64,000 nucleotides of DNA from Trogon surrucura. Its lineage: Eukaryota; Chordata; Aves; Trogoniformes; Trogonidae. This document shows positions 1 to 14,169 of this stretch, piece after piece (the stretch's first letter is position 1; every line of letters starts with the position of its first letter). Where the stretch lies: the NCBI GenBank assembly GCA_020746105.1, contig CM036620.1, forward strand, positions 45,218,706-45,282,705, read 5' to 3'. A model generated the notes under the pieces. The model was not told the DNA's origin and ran no database searches. It saw only the letters and a list, made by a program, of their open reading frames with translations. The position numbers were made by a program, and so were the translations under genes.

Positions 1-3000
1 ACCAGGGTGCAGAGGAAGCAGGAGAAGAGAATTAATTGGAAATGCTGCTGTGTAGTTTGGAGCATTGGCAAAATGGGAGCTGACGCTTGTGCTCATAGAC
101 GTGGAAGAGCTCAGCGGGGATGGCTGGATTCAAAACGGAGACAAGAGAAGTTTTAAGTCTGTATAGTCTTTGAACAAAGACAGACATTTGGTTTTGCTTT
201 TAAGATGAGGAAGTTGACATTTCTCTCATGAAAAATTGAAACAATAACTTTGCATTCAATTTATTGGCAATATTATATGATGCTATAGTTGTTAGTCATG
301 TATAAAAAATTAACTTCTATAAGACATGAACTCAGACTCAGTAGCTGGATTGTAGCTATAATAGCCTTTAAACTGTGTTCAAAGTGATTTTGAAGGTCAG
401 AATTAAGGTACAGAGGCCACAATCCATCTCCTTGTCATCCATTAAGAATTACTTGCACTTTGCTACTCAATATAGTCAATATAATTCTCTGTAAAACATA
501 TGCCTGAAATTCTGTGTGCTACATGCTAATTGTACCTGAGCTCTTCCTCCAGCATAAAGAATCTGCATGCTTTTGATTCTTTCGTGTTACTATGCAAAGG
601 ATATTCACCCTGAAAAGGCATTATAATAACTCTCTAGCATTCACATGCCTCCTGGAAACCTTACAAGAAGTTCAAAGTGAGGAAATGCCTTCATTTCCCC
701 CTGGTCTCTTTTGGCAGGAGCTCTAGGACTCTGCTTTTATCAGACCTGTCAGGTCTCATGATTTCAGTGGGAGATGGATTCGCTCAGTTAAGGTTTCTCT
801 ACCATTGCTTATGTATCCCCTGTACAGGAAGAGTGTGCTGGAACATCTTAGGGCACTGCAGTGCTCTGACTGGTTCATTTGGTGTGTGGGATCCTCTAGC
901 GCAGTCTTAACAGCAAGCAAAAACCCCTTGAAATGGTATGATCTCCCATTTCGGCCTTGCATTGCCATTCCTCTCCCCTTGTATGTTCCTGTCATCTGGC
1001 TGGTTTAAGTCCTGGCATGTGTTTAATGAGTTACATCTTGTAGATTGCAGTAGGGAAAACCAGGATATAAGTAATTATGAATATTGTATTTTCAGCTAAG
1101 GAGCTATGAATTGCTTGTCAAGTAGTACATGGCCAGGTGGAAGGCACGTGTGAAGATAAATGTGAAGATTTTATTATCTGGTTCTCGGATGAAATGTGTT
1201 GGCTCTATAAGGAGTTGGAAGTGATTTATTGCAGTTGAGATTTATCCACTTATGACCAATAAAAATCAAAAAAAAAATCACTGTAAATCACTGCAAGGTT
1301 TCGTTTTGAGGTATATTCCTATAACTCTTCAGCAGAAGGATGGTTTTGGTAGCTAGTAGGAGGACAGTAATTGGACTGAAAATTGGACAGTGAGGTCATT
1401 TACGATGACAACACATGGAGTGAGAATTACTGCTTTGGTTATGAGTGTACGGTACATTTTTTGCAGCAGACGTAAATTAGAAGAGAAGTTCCCAAGTGGT
1501 CAGAGGCTTAAAGTGGATCTCGTTTTGCCAGCCTGGGTTCACTTCCACAGAATGGGGCAGATGTAATGTCAGATCTGCTCCTGGAAATTCTCAAACTATA
1601 ACTATATCCTTGAAATGAATTTGCTTAGCTCCTGTTGAAATAACAAGGACATGCAAATATCAGTTTGAGATTTAGGTGTGTGCTGTGTTTTTTTCCTTTT
1701 CAGGTGGATAATGAGTCTCTTTTGGCCCATAGGGTGATAACAGTAAGATATATAACACAGGGAAGACAAGATCAAGCTAGAAGTGAGGGGAAAGGAAGGG
1801 GAATTAGCTGAGCTTCTTGGGGCTCGTGCTATATAATTCAGGTCTAGTGTGCATAAGGGACATGGCATAACCCCAGTTAAGACCTCAAAATGTAAAGTTC
1901 GGCAGTTAAGTGGATACTTTCTTTTTTTTAATGTCACTTAAAGCTGCCACAGATTTAGCACACAATATGCTCTTGGTATCCAGCTTCTGAAGCAGTGTCT
2001 CAAAAATTGTCAGTAAAATGTGCAAAAATCACTTCTGTAAAAAATAATCTTGCCTATTGAAAGGATAAACCGCTCTTTACTTGGCATTATGAGACTGGAA
2101 AAGGTATATTGGGAAAATGCAAGTATTAAGTCTCCTTGATATGGTGTTTTCATATATTGTTGTAGAGAAACATACAAATAGATCTTGTGCATTTCCAGAT
2201 TCCCTGAAGACATAGTTTTATTAAGGTGCTAGTGAAACTGCCTTGGAAATAAAAGCAGCACTGAGTGTTTTCTCCTCCCTGTTTGTTTATTCTTTCTCTT
2301 GAGGAATGTATTAGTGTAAGAGGAGTCTTTGTTTTCTTTGGTTTTAAGCTTTAAGGTGTGTTGTCAGTAAAGGTGATGTGTTTGATACCACTTGCGGTTT
2401 TTTGCGTTCCTTTTTTCTGTTCCTTCTAAATACCACATCTCTCTCTCTCACAGCATCTCTGCATTGTCACTGCTTTCCTAGCTCTGTGAGATCTTGTCTA
2501 TATTAACACAGTCCCTCTGGTAGATGTTTCTATTTAATCTACTTAACTAAGGTTTTCCGAATGAATTGAAACAGTTGGGTGAATTCTGTTTGACTTTAAG
2601 TATTGGTATAGGTGATTCATCTCTCTGCAGCTTTCTGTTGTTACTGTGTTCTTCAGCAGATCTTGTTCTAAGGCAATTACTTCCCCACCCCTCCTTTTTT
2701 TTTTTTTCCTTTTTATTTGTTTCTAGGCCTCTCTTTTTTTTATATATATATATTCAGTGAACTGGCATCTTTATATGCTCCAACCCTGACAAAAGCAGAC
2801 TAACAATTTATGTCAGCTGCTTTTTATTTTGAGTTACTGCTATATTATTTTGTGTTACTTCAAAGAAATAAGTGTTTTTTTAAGATCTCACATTTAGGAG
2901 TATTTTACAAGCTTGAGTTCTGTGTGTGTCGATGTCAATCTTATTTGTCAAAGTTAGCACAGGAGGGATTTGTCTGAACAGAGTCTATGACTGTATCCCC

Positions 3001-6000
3001 TTTATGATCGATGGAGAGAAACTCTAGAATGTGGTTCAAGTACTTTGGGGCACAAGTAGATGCCCAGGTTCTGTCAGACAATTTATTCCTGTAACTGTAG
3101 TCTGTAACTATAGAAGAAGTGTTAAAAAGCATGAGTGTCACATAAACCTAAGTTTAGTTGTGTGTCTGAACTGACAGGATCTTGAGTCGGTTTAAAAGAA
3201 ATAGAAGATACAGGACTTTTTTTTTCTCTCTAGTGCAAACTGCCCTCTTTTTCTTACATGGATAAAAAGTTCCTCCATAGTTTGCTTGAGAAAATGTGAT
3301 ATATTTTTTAGAAATAATACTAGAGGAGTTGATTAAACCTGTTGTTAGCACAGTGCAGCGAATCCAAACAAACTGACCACAATTCTCCTCCCTGCAGCAT
3401 CCACCACGAACAACAAAACTGAGAAAGCTGTGGAGGACAAAAAGGGTTCAGGTGGTGCTCATACCAAAGAGAACATTGATGTTTTAGGGCAAAAATGTTG
3501 TTAAAGCGTAATTGTTCCAAAGACTGAAAATAGCAATGAATGAAGAAGGAAAATCGTAGAGTCCTAAAAACTCTTCCAATTATTGGTTATTTACGAAATA
3601 CTCTTTGGATTTTTGGGAAGGTGTATGTCTATTGCTTTTTCTCATAATTCGACCTACGTATTATAGGTGGCCACAACTGTTGTGCACAGCAGAGAATATG
3701 AGAACAACACAGGCGCTCTGTGCCGTAGTCAATTTTGGACATTATTTCACCCCTCAGTGAATAGTCTAGATCATGGTCTCAGATGTAGATACTAGTTTTG
3801 TGAGTTCTTCAGCATTCAGGGATGTAGTGTTGAACATTTTTATGTGGCTTTGTGATGGATTTAGTGTGCTAATACTATTTTTTACATTCCTTACAAAATT
3901 TGTAGCGTCAAGCATTGTTGGAAATGTTAATTAGTATCAATTAAGCTTCAAAAGTTTATTCCAAACTCACCTGCAGAAATTATTCTTCTACTTTCCTACA
4001 AAGGTTAGCTTTGACATTGGAATTCCGTATCTCTGAAAAAAATGCATAGAAAACTTAAATTACTATTTTGGTATCAAGTGACCTCAAGTTCATGTTGTGT
4101 TCACATACACTGCAATTCAGGCACAGATTACTTGAAAGAAAGTCATTAGTAAGAAGTCTCAAAACTTGTAGTGGTTTAAAGTTGTGGTCAACTATCTTCC
4201 ATGTGCTCTTTGTAATGTTGACAGCTCTCTTTCAAACAGAATTAAATGCAATTTTACAAGTGATGGAATGGTATTGTAGTAGTGTTCAGTAAAAACTGGA
4301 AGAGCAATAAACACACCAAGAGCTTTAAGAACTCCATGCAAAGTTATTAGAGCAATATTTCTAATAGACTTGATTTCTACTGCTTACGAAGTGTAAAATA
4401 TTAAAGATTGTTAGAAATGTTATTGCAGTCATTGCCTTATAACAGGAGAATTTGGGGCTTGACTTAGATCTTCTCCTGCCTGAGTACATGTGCTGGTGCT
4501 ATTGCTGGCATTGTCAGGATGCGACACACTTTTTTTCTTCGGGAAGTAATTGCTAAGCAATTGAAATTTGGAAGCCTGTGCATCATGTCTGAGCTGAGAA
4601 AGATCAGGTGGGGGAAAATGCTAGACTTGGTTTTGTGGCTTTTTTCGTTGTTGTGGTATGGCCAATGCCTTGCCAGTCTCTTCAGTTCTGAGGAAGAGCT
4701 CTCTGAAATGCCAGTATTATAAGCATGTATTTTATTATTTTTTCCAGCCAATAATACTGGGCAGACAATAGGCAAAAGTCAGGTCTGTTGCAAATGCAAT
4801 GTTAAGATTGTTTTTCATTTGTTCTGCTTTAAAGTATATTCCTAGCTTTTTTGCTCTTTTTTTTTTTGGCTGCTTTTTCCCATGTGAATTCTAATTCTTT
4901 CTATATCATGCACGTAGGTTCATGCCTATTCCTAATACAGACATTTTCTTTACCAAGATCATTAAAATAATTGTTTGTTTATTGTGTTTCTCATGGCAGT
5001 AGCCATCAAAACCAGGTTGTTGCTCTTTTATTAATGTAAGATAATGCATTTAGTTTTTCTGCCGATAAAACAAAGAGTTAAGAAACTGCTTTCACAGGGA
5101 ATGCAAGTTTGATTTTTAAAACAAGCCAATTGAATTTCTGGGCTTTCAGTTGTCACTGAAAAACCACTGACTACAATAATTTAACTTAATCACTTTAGCA
5201 ACTAATAACTTGTGTTCTGAAGTGTGAAAATATAAAATGCAAAGAAAACCCAAACAAATATATATATAGTGCGTGATATAGTTTAGCAGCAGGAGTATCA
5301 GCGTAACACATTTATGCCATTAGGACCAAATCTCCAACATGTAGGATTTTTGCAGATGCAGGGAGCTGTGGTTTAATTTTCTATCAGAAGGTGACTGCTT
5401 TTAAAGGTCACTTCCCAAAGCATAAGTCAGATTCTTTGGGGATGTATCCTTTAGCTTCATCTAATGTTTCATTGACTGTATAAGCATTAAACTCGGCAAG
5501 AATGACAGGCTGTAGTAAGTGGATCCCAGGTGGGCCTTGGGATCTGCAGAGCCAGCTGTTCCCCAGCTCCGATAACTCTTTCAGATTTGCAGATCCTTCC
5601 ACGTCTGACACGGCATGCCAAGCCTTTGTACTGCACTGCCCAGCGCTGATGTTTTAAAGGAGACCGGCTTAATAATTTATTAACTGCTACATTTCCTTTG
5701 GGCTTTATCTGTGTGATGCTGTTGAGTCACTGAGAAGTGTAAATATATAGAAGTTAACAGAGTCACAGTCTTTTAAGAAAGCTGAAGCTTTTTCCGTCCA
5801 TATTTTCTGCTTTTTTCTTTTTTTTGACCAGGGACTCCTCTGAGAATTTATTGTTGGTTTACCTTGTTATGAAAGGAAAAAAGTTCTGCTTTCTAAATCA
5901 GGGCTGAAACATGTTTTGAGCTTGTTAACATCATGCCATCCTCAAAATGATAATTAACAGTGTAATGACAACATATTTTCCCATTTATAAGCATGTTTAG

Positions 6001-9000
6001 CCACTGGTATTTTTTCAAACTACCAAGATCAGTCTTTTTCAGTATCTATGTCATCATGCAGTGTGTACCTGTATCAGCTCTTCCCCTTCAAATTTAGGAA
6101 ACATATTCTTCTCCATCACCTGTGCTTTTGTAATGTGTTAGTGTAGGCTTCTGCCAAGCTGTTAAATCTCCCTGAGGCCACCTGCTCCACAACTCTGGAA
6201 AAAGATGATGAAGAAACAGATGATTGAAGAAACAAATTCTGTCTGCTGGTTCCCTGAATAAATACAATGAAATGTGGCTAAAAATGGATTATTTTCACAC
6301 TTCTTTCTTTACTCTCTACTGTCCACTCCTGGAAAATCGAAACATAATGCAGTCTTGTCTATGCATGCAGATTTATGATACCCATTTAAATATCAGTCTA
6401 TATTTTCTGTTACATATTATGAGTAAAACTTATGACACGTAATTATAGAACTTCAGTATCAGTCTCATAAGCTGGAGTTGTATAGTAGCGAGTTAGGACC
6501 TTTGTAACATTTATTGTTCAGACACAAAAACCGTACAGCGCTGTATGTCAAAAAACCTGATAGTTTTGTTTAAGTATTTAACATAAAGACTCCAAAAAAT
6601 AGAGGTCCTGAAAGGTTTTCTTGGTAGAATAATACAGTGGTGAGAAGACAGGCTTCCTTTATTTCCTTTGTTCTATTTAAGACACGAGCTTGCAGAAGTC
6701 ATGTATGTTTGAAATATTAATTGCCCATAATACTAAAAATTAATAGTGATATGAATAGTAAGATATTAAGAAGAGAGGTTTTAAGTGAAAAAACTTCTCT
6801 GTCGACTTCAAATAAAAATTTTGCTATTTGGATACTCCTTCAATTTAGCATTAAAATACTAATTTGGACAGAGGCCTCAGAGACTGCCTTTAAATACAGT
6901 TTCATTTCATTCTTTATCCATCTATGAAAAAAAATAGAAGATTGCCAGCTAGAAACTTTTGTAGTGCTCAGTGCCTCCTTTCTTTTTTTTTCTGTCAGGA
7001 ATCCACTTAAACTCTGCGGAGTAACTAACATGAACTGAGAAGCAAGAGGACAATCCTCCTGCAGAATAAACAAACGAAATGGGCTTTTTAGGTTTGTGGA
7101 AGTTAGTCAAAGAATATCTGAATACCTGCAAAAATGTGGTTAATAGCGTAATAGAATAAATTGATAGAAGTTAATCCTGATGTGATTGAGTTTTTTGATT
7201 CCAGCTAAGCCATTCACTCTCTCTCTCTTGTCCTGTAAGTTCGGGGATGGTGCTGTGCAGGTTGTCATATGCTCTGTTACTGCCTTTTTCTTTTTTTTTT
7301 TTCCTGTGCAATTGCCAATGCTTCATTACTAAAAAGCTGCGATAACGATTATATGGTACTTGCAGACTTTATGCTGGTTTGAGCATCAGGCGATGATAAC
7401 GTGAATTATTTTTCATCTGTTCAGCAGCTTTTAGTCTCCGTGGTGGCTGAGAGCATTGTGAAAGCTTTTCATATCAGAACAAGAGTAGACCAAACCTGAT
7501 AGGTATCAACATCCCACAGAACTGGGTCCTAAAGTAAAGAATTATATGTATTTTCTGTGCACAAGCAAACAAGTCTTGCAGTTGAGAGGCATTCAGGATT
7601 TCCTTGACAGGCTTAGGTTTTCCAGTGGAGGTTTGGAGTGTAGCTCTAACATGAAGTGGATCTGTGGAAATGTCTGTTTCTGACTCAACTGCTGGGAGCC
7701 ATGTATTGTGTGTACAGTTCTGTTTAGTAATGAAAATGCTGATTTATAGGTCCTTTGGTCTTACAAATTTAACAGAGCTTTGGAGTAATTAACTGTGTCC
7801 TGATCTTGCTTGTAATTAACAAGATTAGTTAACTTCAAGTACATTTCAAAACTCTTCCCTTCATTGCTTTCCCGAAGGTGTTCACAGTGGTGTTTCACTG
7901 GTGCAGCTGAGATGGAATTCACCAGAATGAACAGATCTGGTTTAGATTCTGGAGGTGTTTATAGCACTGGCAGCTATAAAGCGATTTTATTTTTTGTAGA
8001 GGCAACAAATCCAGCATAGAAATTAATGAAGCACAATTAATAAAGAGTTTTGCAATGCATCTTAAAGATTAAATTATTTAATCCTTTTTTAAAAAACTCA
8101 CTCTCATCTTCCCTGTGTGTTCTCACAATTTCCAAAATGACAATTGGCTCTACAGACACCTAAATAAAACTGCAAAGAAGATCACTACTTGTCAGTGTAT
8201 TTATTCTCTATGTTCAAAATTTAACAACCTTGTTTTTCTTTGTGAATGAAGTGTAGAAGCCAGGATTTTTTAGTAGACTTATAACATGGGAGCAAACAGT
8301 ACATCAGATGAGACTCCACCTACAGGCATGTGTCTCACTAGCACACATCCACAAAGCCAAATATAAACTTGGTAATGCAGTTAAAGAGCTGGTTCCTTTG
8401 TGAACTTTAGGTAATTTTTAACTTGAGGCGAGTATTTTTTTGAGCCTTATGATGAAAGCAGCAGTTACTCACTTTCTCTTTTTTCAACGGGCCATAGTAA
8501 AATGGAAAAATGTTCGATGTACAGTAGAGACTGAACTACAAGAGGAACTGCTGGCTGATTAGGGATTAACTTCCCAGAGGAATTGTTGGACAGACAAAAA
8601 AGGACAGAAGTAGAGAATGATTTCTCTCAAATGTAGATGCATTGAAAAACAAAACAACAGCAACAAAACAAACAAAAAACCCACAAAACATCACAAGACA
8701 GGCAAGTACTTGTTTGGGGTTTTTTAAGTTACTATTTTCTTCAGTACCTTTCTTCTTTAACAGTAGTATCTTATTAAACAAAAAGTGTGTTTGGTATGTA
8801 TTTACCCATGCACAAAAAAGTTAGCTTAGAAGAGCCCAAAATCTTAGTCAGAAGAACTGACTTCCTCAGTTGGTTTTGTGAGGGTTGTAAATCAGTCTCA
8901 ACTTATTCAGTAAAAGACTTTCATTAATTACTTTGGATCATTTTCCTACCTTGATGTTGCTTAGCTGACCTCCTTAGAGATGTGATATTGTGGAGAAAAC

Positions 9001-10680
9001 TTTATAGAAATAGATGATACATTTCTTTAAGAAAGGAATTTTTTCCCCAGTTTGTTCTGTGACCCACGGACAATTAGTATCAATAATGAAACACTTCTGC
9101 ATTCATTAAAAAAAAAATAATCCCCTACTGTAAGCATTAACTAATATGTTACGCCTAGGTATGTTTACAAATACTATTCTCATCGTCTCTTGTGGGAGTG
9201 ATCAATATACACTGAACAACGTAATTTGGTCCCGTCTTATTTATGTTGCAGCATCACAGTACTATAAACCAAAGAAAGTGGTTTTGTTCTGTCGTTCTTA
9301 ATGACATTCTGTTTTGATTTAGGCATGCTTAATTCTGTTCATTTCTGATCCATTGATCTATAACTGGGCAGAAATGAAATTCACTCATGAAAAAGAAAGA
9401 AAATTTTCATCCTAATCAGGGAAGTGCAGCCACCTCTGGGCAGCTCAGCTTACCTACTCTACTACCACATCAGTTTCAGATAAAAAATTTAATTAATTCA
9501 ATGCACAAGAATTATTATGAGAGGAAAAATACAGTTGTAAAATCACTAACTTAGAAGCCCTGTTTAAGATCTATTTTTTAAAAAAAATGTTTCGGTTAAT
9601 CTACTGAGAAAGGGTGGATAGAGTATCTGCAGTAACATCAAAATGCCAGGCCTTTTGTCACCAGTTTTTATGGTAAGAGATCTGGGAATGTCTCCTTGAT
9701 GCAACTGATTAGAATTTTTTACTTATATTGTCTAATAGATACTGCTGACACCTTGTTAATAAATAGCAATAGTCTTAGTCAAGCAAAGTATCATTCCTAA
9801 ATAGGGATGCTAATTTCCAAAGCACAATTAAGTACCACAAAAGAAATGGACAGAAAAATTGTACTTGAAGTCAAGCATGGCTGTGTGTTTCCTTTCTGAT
9901 TTGGGAGATTTACTCTTAGCAAGTGAAGAGGTGATACTAATTGTTGCTTATTTTCTGAGGTGCATCTCCCACCACAGCATCTCATGGAATATTTGCTAGT
10001 GTAAGAGTTCAGCTAGACTGTCATGTCAACCCTTACATGTATGTTGAAAAATTATTTGGTTGTGATAGAACGCATGAGCAAAAGATTTGGGCCTGCTCTA
10101 GTTTCAGCCTCTGAGGTCTCAATGGCCTTTCAGCTCTAGCAATCTTGATATCACTATGTGCCTACTATATTGATATTTGTTTTCTTTTGCAAAGAGACAT
10201 CCATACCTTTATTTTGAAAATTAATTCACAAAATAATCTCTTAGCAAGTCTTAAAATTGCATCAGTTTGATGGTTTATTTGGGCTGATCTGATTTTCAGA
10301 GTATTTTATTTGTGTTTTGTTGTAAAAGCTTTATTTCTAGTCACCTTGCCACTTTTGTTTAGAAATCCATTCATGAAAATGGAATTGATTTTTCATTAAG
10401 AAGCCTTTATTTTCTGCTACAGATAAGCCAAATTGACCCAGAATATTCTTAAAGCATATGCAGCAGATTGTCTGAATTCCTAAGGTGTCTTCTCAGGTAC
10501 TTTGCTAATGTGGCACTGATCAATCTAGAGCTCCAGAATTGCAGAGAAGTGATAGGAGTATTGGCCACAGGATGCACTACGGGGCAGAAAGATAAATTGT
10601 TTGGGTTGTCTTTTTGCAAGTTTAAGGTCACAATTCATTCATCTTGTTACTTTGCTGTATCCCTTTAGTGGCTTCAATTG
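1..10680. other. AT-rich non-coding DNA, no gene seen
   Basis: No stretch here looks like a coding exon. The open frames on both strands are short (up to about 110 codons), low in complexity and dense with Cys, Phe, Leu and Ser, as expected from translated AT-rich DNA. Scattered T and A runs (for example near 2695-2710, 4855-4868 and 7288-7302) and a short TA run near 2742-2753 are the only simple features. An A/C-rich stretch is listed separately. The region may be intergenic or part of a large intron; the sequence does not decide. Confidence 0.6.
8642..8700. repeat. A/C-rich low-complexity tract
   Basis: About 60 bases consist almost only of A and C on the plus strand (CAAAACAAACAAAAAA-type words), so the minus strand is T/G-rich. 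There is no strict repeat unit. It may be the relic of an A-rich retroposon tail, but no retroposon body is recognisable beside it. Confidence 0.5.
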
Positions 10681-10689
10681 CAGGATTAA

Positions 10690-10795
10690 ATATTGAATGG
10701 TGGCAGATCATTCAATATGTGGCCCTTCTACTTTGGCATTAGGAGGCTTTTCATGCTTAAAATGGAACGATGTGCACACAGAATGCCAAAGGTAG
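10690..10795. other. Two adjacent inverted repeats (hairpin-forming)
   Basis: The first inverted repeat has perfect 10-base arms, ATATTGAATG at 10690-10699 and CATTCAATAT at 10709-10718, with a 9-base loop. The second follows within 10 bases: CTACTTTGGCATT at 10728-10740 pairs with AATGCCAAAGGTAG at 10782-10795, with one bulged G and a 41-base loop. The second has roughly the length of a microRNA precursor, but its arms do not match a microRNA family I recognise. A degraded small DNA transposon or chance palindromes in AT-rich DNA are alternatives. Confidence 0.4.
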
Positions 10796-13700
10796 TCGTG
10801 CCGACGATCTATTCTGTAAGATTAATCCCACAACAACATTATCAGGCAATTCTTAACGCATCGATTTATTCCTGATATGACACTTCTGAAACAAATGGAT
10901 AAATGCTTGGCATACACTCAGCATCCTAGGAGGGAATTGAACCCTCTACAGAAAACATCCATATCTAAAATTAACCCATTAAAAACGTAGTGATGCAGAT
11001 TTTAAACTTCTACACTGAGATTCATGGTCCCTCACGCAAAGCCGGATCATAAGAAACAAGAGTGGAGCAAGAGGGAGGATTTTTCTCCAGAGACGACATC
11101 ACAGTCTGCAGATTTATCACGTACTTTGTTTACAGTAGCAGTTGTGCCATTATACTTTTCAGCTAGAGAAGTACTTTGTGTTTCAGTGCCTCTGGCTTCC
11201 CTCGGAAAGGCTCCTCTCTGCACTGCTGCAGAGCTCTGCTCCAAAGCCCCCAGGAAGGCGCAAGATCCCTCGCAGACTTTCGCCTTACCGCTCTCCTCTT
11301 ACAGTTAGTGAGCAGGCGCAGGCTTTGCAAAGCTTTTGGTTTTCTGCACCAGTGGTGGGAGCAAGAGAACTTTTCCTCTAATGATTGTTAGCTGCACAAA
11401 CTGTGTAAACACCTTCTGTGTTTTCAAAGAATATCATATATAGAATGTGAAAAGCAACATATCTGTTGAAGTTGGTAGCTGCATTTGCAGGTTTTTTAAG
11501 TAGCGTTATGATTGCAGTACAAACCAGCTAAAGGAAGGAAATGAGTTGCTGATGATTCTTTCCTTTAGCACTGCTTTGTGTAAGGTTTCTAAATTGGCAT
11601 TGTGTTCTGTATGTTATGGAAGCTTTTGTTAAATCTGCCTGCAAGTTAAGAGAGAGCCTCTGGATTTCAAAAGCACATGACTAACTCCAATTGAGAAGTA
11701 GCTCCAGAAGGAAAATTTAGTTTTGCTTTTTAAAATTGTATCTACTGATTAAATATGTGTTACATATGAACTGGGACAAAAGTGAGATCCGGTCTCAGTC
11801 CTGCATCTTACTTGTGGATACTCTGTCATTGGGTGGAATTAAAAGCCTCGGGTTAGACGCCTGTACTTCCTAGCGGTGTATTAATTACACTGCCTGTACA
11901 GATGTCTCACAGTGATATTCACGAAAGGCCGAGCAATTTTGTGGCGTCGCTTATGTAGCCAAGCAATTGCCAAAGAAGAAGGTGTTGCAGAAGTAATATC
12001 CAGGAAGGAACTTGCCCCCTGGGCTGTAAGGTGACACCTGAACGTTCAAATCCTAATAAAGGAGTTTCTCCTTTGGATTTGAGTGCTCCAAGCGTGTCTG
12101 TGCTTTCCTGCAAAATTAGAAGGAAATGTCCTCTCATGCGGTTTCTTTGGGATCCCCTAAAAAACTGACTACAGATGATTAGGTTACTTGGTAAGTACAT
12201 ACATATATCTAATATGTGTATACATTAAACCTCTCTTTTTCCAAAATTATTTGAGCTGAGGTATCTCGCCTCACGAGGAACATTTGACACTGTTGGTATC
12301 TCGCTCGTTCTGGCAGTCAACCGGGGTATGGAGGAGTCTGATACGGGTCCCAAATCTGACTAAAATTTGCTTGTGCAAGGAAGAACAGTTTTAACAGAGA
12401 AGGCTGACAGAGACTTGGCCAAAGATTTCCAGTTTGGTAGCCTGTCAGAGCACATTTTCTGAAAGTCATAGACTTGTTTTGGAGCACTTTCTTCAGAAGG
12501 ATTTGATTCTGAATCACTCTTGTGACATGTAAAAGGCATAAGAAGAATATTTTCATTAGCTTGTTCGTGATTGAGTCTGTGTTTGTGTCCCTAATTGAAC
12601 CTTGGTGCACTTTTCAGAAAAAAAGAAATTGACTTGTTAACGAGTTGAGCTTAGTGAAGCTGGCTTACTAGAGATATCAGTACAAAATTGTTTGAAAGGT
12701 TTATTCTTGACCATTAATTTGGGTTGTGGTCTTAAGTTCCTAATTTAGTGCTTTATACTATGTTGCACTTATATAAATATTAGGATACCTGAATTCTGGT
12801 TGCCTCTCTGCCAAAATCTCAGCTGGATATGGTTAGTACCTATATACAGCTACTGTTTGTGTGCTGATGTCTGTAAATATTCAGGCTAGATAAAAAGACT
12901 GTTGCTTTCTTTGCAATTTCTTCATGTAATTGATTCTTTAAACTGACTGTCTTAATACATTTGAACTGTAAGTATTCTTTGAATGGAATGAATTGAACTG
13001 AGAATTGAGGCTTATTGTTTTTCAACATTTTTCCCTGATGCTAGGAAATTGTTTTTGTTGTATACAACACCTTTTATAGTTTGCTTTAAAACTGCTAATG
13101 TGTTTCTTTAGTTCTAGTGCCAGTATAATGAAAGCTTCCTTGGCAATGTTTTTTACTGGTAAATAGTATGTATTAAATGCTCAGTGGCTGGTCATATGTC
13201 TGTTTGAAAGGGTAACTTTAATATGGGTATGAGTAATTATCTTAGTTATGAAAAATTAGCATCTTGTTTCCTTTGAATTTGGTGACAAGTGATCATATTC
13301 AAAGATTTGTTACCAGAATCCCAAATAGTCTTAAGCATAGAATTAAAAAAATAAGTATTATTAGGAGTTTTTTTCTTTAGCCAAAATCCTTGCTCTTATC
13401 AAAGGAATATTTTAATCATTTGGCTGTTGTTGATATCATCAAAGTCAGCACGAAATACAAGCAAAAGATCTTTTTTGAGTATCAAGAGTCTGTTCCAGCA
13501 TTTGTGCTACAGATTCATTTTTTATACTATCCACCTATCATCATACAAGATTCCTTTTGATCTCATAGAGAATTGCACATAAGAATGAACTGCAGAATAT
13601 GTAGTAATTCAGATTTTAAAAAAATATATTCTTCTTGGGTTTTGAACTCTTTTTTGGAATTAGGTCCTGCATGAGGACATCCTTAGGTAGCTACATGTGC
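10796..13700. other. Non-coding DNA, no gene seen
   Basis: Nothing gene-like is evident. The patch at about 11,020-11,390 is somewhat richer in GC and gives overlapping open frames of 65-94 codons in several frames on both strands. That pattern comes from few AT-rich stops rather than from coding selection. A GTAAGT donor-like word at 12191 has no convincing acceptor and no single open frame before it. Confidence 0.5.
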
Positions 13701-13728
13701 TCCCTAAGTACTTAGTTCCCTCTAACAG

Positions 13729-13823
13729 AGATTGCAGATAAATTGCTGCATAGATGTCGTGGTGTAGACACCACAGATTATGACAAAGTTCTCTTTGTGG
13801 AAATGTTTCTCCTGGGCTTGAAG
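13729..13823 (+). other. Exon-like segment with splice consensus (unproven)
   Basis: A pyrimidine-rich stretch ending in CTCTAACAG precedes the segment, and a strong donor, AAG|GTGAGT, follows it. Of the three frames only one is open through all 95 bases. It reads a protein-like sequence with charged and hydrophobic residues mixed (ADKLLHRC near the start, VEMFLLGLK at the end). The other two frames stop early. I recognise no family. A frame of this length is often open by chance, and no neighbouring exon supports it. A 7-base perfect palindrome, GTGGTGT-AG-ACACCAC, lies inside. Confidence 0.2.
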
Positions 13824-14128
13824 GTGAGTTAGCAACAATGAGAAAAAAATGCATGTTACATTCTTAAATCTACAGGGTGATAAAATCATCAATTTTATGT
13901 AAGTTGGCTGGAATGGACATTATCACATACTTACTGGCCTTATTTTTCATAGTCTCATTTTTGTCTGTTAGATTGGCATAAAATTCAAAGTGCAGCTTTG
14001 GAAGTGAAAAGCATCGCTGGCTTGGAGATTGACTTTGCATGTGTGTATATATATATACACACATATATATGTATATATATACACATATATATGTGTGTGT
14101 GTGTGTGTATATATACACACATATATAT

Positions 14129-14169
<41 letters not shown>

